Below are positions 50,909 through 52,988 of a stretch of DNA of 52,988 nucleotides, piece by piece. The stretch comes from CAZWEZ01 sp964632795 (lineage in GTDB: Bacteria; Pseudomonadota; Alphaproteobacteria; Rhodospirillales; 2-02-FULL-58-16), in assembly GCA_964632795.1 (NCBI GenBank), contig CAZWEZ010000010.1, positions 1-52,988 of the forward strand. Reading direction: 5' to 3'. The translations under genes and the position numbers were made by a program. Numbering within the stretch: position 1 is the stretch's first letter; the number at the start of each line of letters is the position of its first letter. The notes under the pieces are model-generated. The model did not search any database, had not been told where the DNA came from, and saw only the letters and a list, made by a program, of their open reading frames with translations.

Positions 50909-52138
50909 CTAGACTTTTCGGATCCTCACCTTCTTCACCCACCGGCGTGAGGCGGTGACGATTTCCGCCTCCAGACCGTCGATGCGGAAGACCTCGCCAG
51001 CCGCCGGGATGCGTTCCACGTGGTTGAGGAGCCACAAGTTTGCCGAATCGGTGGCCTTGCAGTCGAGGTCGACGTCCAGGGCCTCCATGACCACACGCAT
51101 TTCAACAGCCCCGTCGGCCAGCACCTGTCCCGGGGCCTCGACCACCGCTTCGACATGGGGTGGCTCGCGGTCGGCGTGAATTTCACCGACCAGTTCCTCG
51201 AGCATGTCCTCGAGCGTGAACAGGCCCTGCAGCTCCCCGTACTCGTTGACGACGACGATCAGGTGGCGGTCCTTCTTGCGCAGCACCTCGAAAAGGTCGT
51301 CGACCCTATGGTTCAGGGGGACGAACATGGGTTCTTTGCCAATCTCGGTGAGCGCCACCAGGTCCCGCCCTTCCGCCACCGCCCCCAGCACGTCGCGGAT
51401 GTGGACCATGCTTACGATCTCGCCGGGCTTGCCGGGAGGATGCAGGGGGATGCGGGAATGCTTCGCGGCGACGATAGCGGGCAGGGCCTCGCGCACGGTG
51501 CGCGAGCCGTCGAGGGCGACGATCCTGTGGCGCGGCGTCATGATGTCCTCGGCGCGCAACGCATCGAAGGCGAAGACCCGCTCGATGATCTCCTGTTCGT
51601 CCTCCTCGATGGTGCCTTCGCGCGCCCCGTGCTCGGCCAGGCGGATCAATTCGGCCTCGGTGACCGTGGGATCGGCCTTGGCCGGGGTCAGGTTCTGGAG
51701 GCCGACGGTCAGGCGCTCCATCACCCAGGCCACCGGGAACACCAGCTTCGAGAAGACCAGCAGCGGCGGCGCCGCCGCGAGCCCGATGGACACGGCGTAG
51801 CGCGCCGCGAAGGTCTTGGGCGTGACCTCGCCGAAGACCAGGATGAACAGCGTCAGTGCGCCGACCGCCAGCCCCGGCCCCAGGTGGCCGAATTTCTCCG
51901 TTGCGATCACGGTGGCCATGGCCGAGGCGGAGATGTTCACCAGGTTGTTGCCGATCAGGATGGTGATCAGCATGCGGTCGGTGTTGCTCTTGAGTTTTTG
52001 CAGCGACCGCGCCCCGGCGCGGCCCTCGTTGGCCAGGGCCTCGGCGCGCACGGCCGAAAGCGTGGTCAGCGCCGTTTCCGAGCCGGAAAAGAAGGCGGAG
52101 AGGACCAGTAAAAGGATCAGGATGAGGAGGTCTTCCAC
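50909..52138 (-). CDS. CNNM/CorC-type transporter (hemolysin C family)
   Basis: A 409-residue inner-membrane protein with a DUF21 (CNNM) transmembrane domain (residues 1-190; LLVLSAFFSGSETALTTLS and FGEVTPKTFAARYAVSIGL), two CBS domains (about 200-320; MTPRHRIVALDGSRT, VVVNEYGELQGLFTLEDMLEEL) and a C-terminal CorC/HlyC domain. Such proteins handle magnesium or cobalt ions; the magnesium-exporter role is best supported by bacterial CorC/CNNM structures. The start is a GTG. Operon partners are not evident. Confidence 0.93.
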   Translation of the reverse strand: MEDLLILILLLVLSAFFSGSETALTTLSAVRAEALANEGRAGARSLQKLKSNTDRMLITILIGNNLVNISASAMATVIATEKFGHLGPGLAVGALTLFILVFGEVTPKTFAARYAVSIGLAAAPPLLVFSKLVFPVAWVMERLTVGLQNLTPAKADPTVTEAELIRLAEHGAREGTIEEDEQEIIERVFAFDALRAEDIMTPRHRIVALDGSRTVREALPAIVAAKHSRIPLHPPGKPGEIVSMVHIRDVLGAVAEGRDLVALTEIGKEPMFVPLNHRVDDLFEVLRKKDRHLIVVVNEYGELQGLFTLEDMLEELVGEIHADREPPHVEAVVEAPGQVLADGAVEMRVVMEALDVDLDCKATDSANLWLLNHVERIPAAGEVFRIDGLEAEIVTASRRWVKKVRIRKV

Positions 52139-52247
52139 GTCGGGTCTTTCATCGCGAAGGGGCGGAGCCCTCAGCTGACATTCCCCAGATAACTCCCCAA
52201 ACGAGTCCGATGATATCCCAACAGGCCGGATTGGGGAACAAAAACCC

Positions 52248-52829
52248 TTATTTTCTATCCATGGCGTGGTATTCGGCGTTCGGCATCATGTCGAGGCCGT
52301 GGGCCATGCGGTTGGTGTAGTTGAAGAAGGCGGCGGTGTCGCAGATGTCGAAGATGTCGTGGTCGGAGAACCCGGCGTCGCGCAGGGCCTGGCGGTCGTC
52401 GTCGCCGATCAGGTGGGGGGTCTTGGTCAGCTTCCAGGCGAAATCCAGCATCGTCCGCTGGCGTTTGTCCAACTCGGCCACCCGGTAGTTCATCACCATC
52501 ATCTCGCCCAGCTGGGGGTCGCCGGAGAGGCGGCGCACCGCCTGGCCGTGGGCGACCAGGCAGTAGTAGCAGCGGTTGGCCGAGGAGACGACGACGGCGA
52601 TCATCTCGCGCTCCAGCTTGCTCAGCGCGCAGCTCTCCTCGTCCAGCATCAACTGGTTGTAGAAGGCGGTGAAGGTCCGGAACTTGGCCTGGTTGGCGGT
52701 GTAGGCCTGGAGCACCTGGGGGACCATGCCCAGTTTCTCCTCGCACACGGCGAAGTAACTTTTGAGGTCCTCGTCGAGCGAATCGAAATCGGGCAGGGGG
52801 ATCTTGACGACGTGTCCGGGCTGGGGCAT
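52248..52829 (-). CDS. Uncharacterized peroxidase-related (AhpD-like) protein
   Basis: The 193-residue product belongs to the carboxymuconolactone decarboxylase/AhpD superfamily in its peroxidase-related branch. The redox motif CYYCLVAHG gives Cys87, Cys90 and His94. N-terminal LKSYFAVCEEKLGMVPQVLQAY and C-terminal FFNYTNRMAHGLDMMPNAEYHA are diagnostic of that branch. It is predicted cytosolic with a peroxide or thiol role, unproven. It starts four bases before the family-1 repeat that runs off the window. Confidence 0.9.
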   Translation of the reverse strand: MPQPGHVVKIPLPDFDSLDEDLKSYFAVCEEKLGMVPQVLQAYTANQAKFRTFTAFYNQLMLDEESCALSKLEREMIAVVVSSANRCYYCLVAHGQAVRRLSGDPQLGEMMVMNYRVAELDKRQRTMLDFAWKLTKTPHLIGDDDRQALRDAGFSDHDIFDICDTAAFFNYTNRMAHGLDMMPNAEYHAMDRK

Positions 52830-52832
52830 GGC

Positions 52833-52988
52833 TTATACCAAGGTGCACTGATAATGACTCATAGAGATCGCCTCGGCGTTCCGCCGGGTAGGAGGAAAGC
52901 CGCCGGCGATGCGGTGACATCGTCAAGGCTTTCCGACGCCCTCCGGCGGCACGCCGAGGCGACCGGAACGGCGGCTTTCCAAGGCTTT
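52833..52988. repeat. Family-1 palindromic repeat, cut by the window end
   Basis: It begins TTATACCAAGGTGCACTGAT and continues into GATCGCCTCGGCG, a core containing GCCGGCGATGCGGTGACATCGTC, and an arm CCTCCGGCGGCACGCCGAGG that pairs with GATCGCCTCGGCGTTCCGCC. The first 58 bases equal the window start in inverted orientation (about 54 of 58). The core 52902-52939 resembles 32486-32524 in the family-2 element. A second, partly repeated GGCTTTCC arm follows, so at least two units may be joined here. Confidence 0.8.

Overview
The window reads as chromosome of a high-GC alphaproteobacterium, most likely in or near the Rhodospirillales. This rests on several lines of evidence: MucR- and PopZ-type proteins; the typical alphaproteobacterial orders rpiB-glyA-nrdR-ribD-ribE-ribBA-ribH-nusB-thiL and pcm-tolC-popZ-valS; the xseB-ispA-dxs-tlyA run; a magnesium-type HemB; and a cereblon-like (CULT) protein of the kind known from Magnetospirillum. 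The genus cannot be fixed by reading alone. No phage, CRISPR array or complete insertion sequence is visible. Short non-autonomous palindromic repeats are frequent and often sit exactly at gene borders.

Layout. 0.1-8.3 kb (mostly minus strand): flagellar stator motBA, an internally deleted flavin-reductase relic, a penicillin-acylase-family hydrolase, malonyl-CoA synthetase (matB), hemB and a nickel/cobalt transporter. 8.4-12.1 kb: a LiuR-like palindrome, then the fused acyl-CoA mutase icmF and a small conserved protein. 12.2-17.5 kb: a complete branched-chain-amino-acid-type ABC importer (livGFHMK order) closed by a strong terminator, with visibly lower GC than its surroundings. 17.7-25.5 kb: mucR, then the rpiB/glyA/nrdR/riboflavin/nusB/thiL operon. 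25.5-29.3 kb: a 169-bp MITE-like element, a FliL-like protein, a TPR-sulfotransferase, a GMC-oxidoreductase relic, a CULT-domain protein and tRNA-Asn and tRNA-Cys. 29.5-35.9 kb: pcm-like methyltransferase, tolC, popZ, valS and a low-GC membrane protein.

36.2-44.4 kb holds the most remarkable locus: five tightly packed genes encoding a 1540-residue HdrA fusion (two HdrA modules, the first interrupted by a GltD/NfnB-like NAD(P)H module), an MvhD-like protein, MetV, MetF and an HdrC-HdrB fusion. This is the gene set of a flavin-based electron-bifurcating (or confurcating) methylene-tetrahydrofolate reductase, best known from acetogens, here embedded in an otherwise ordinary alphaproteobacterial chromosome and carrying its own NAD(P)H module. 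It could reduce methylene-THF, or run backwards to oxidise methyl-THF coming from demethylation reactions; the sequence does not decide the direction.

44.5-52.8 kb: xseB, ispA, dxs, tlyA (housekeeping isoprenoid/DEAD-box neighbourhood), a rhodanese-HigA fusion, rhlE, a CorC/CNNM-type transporter and an AhpD-like peroxidase-related protein. The first 58 and last ~156 bases belong to the same repeat family.
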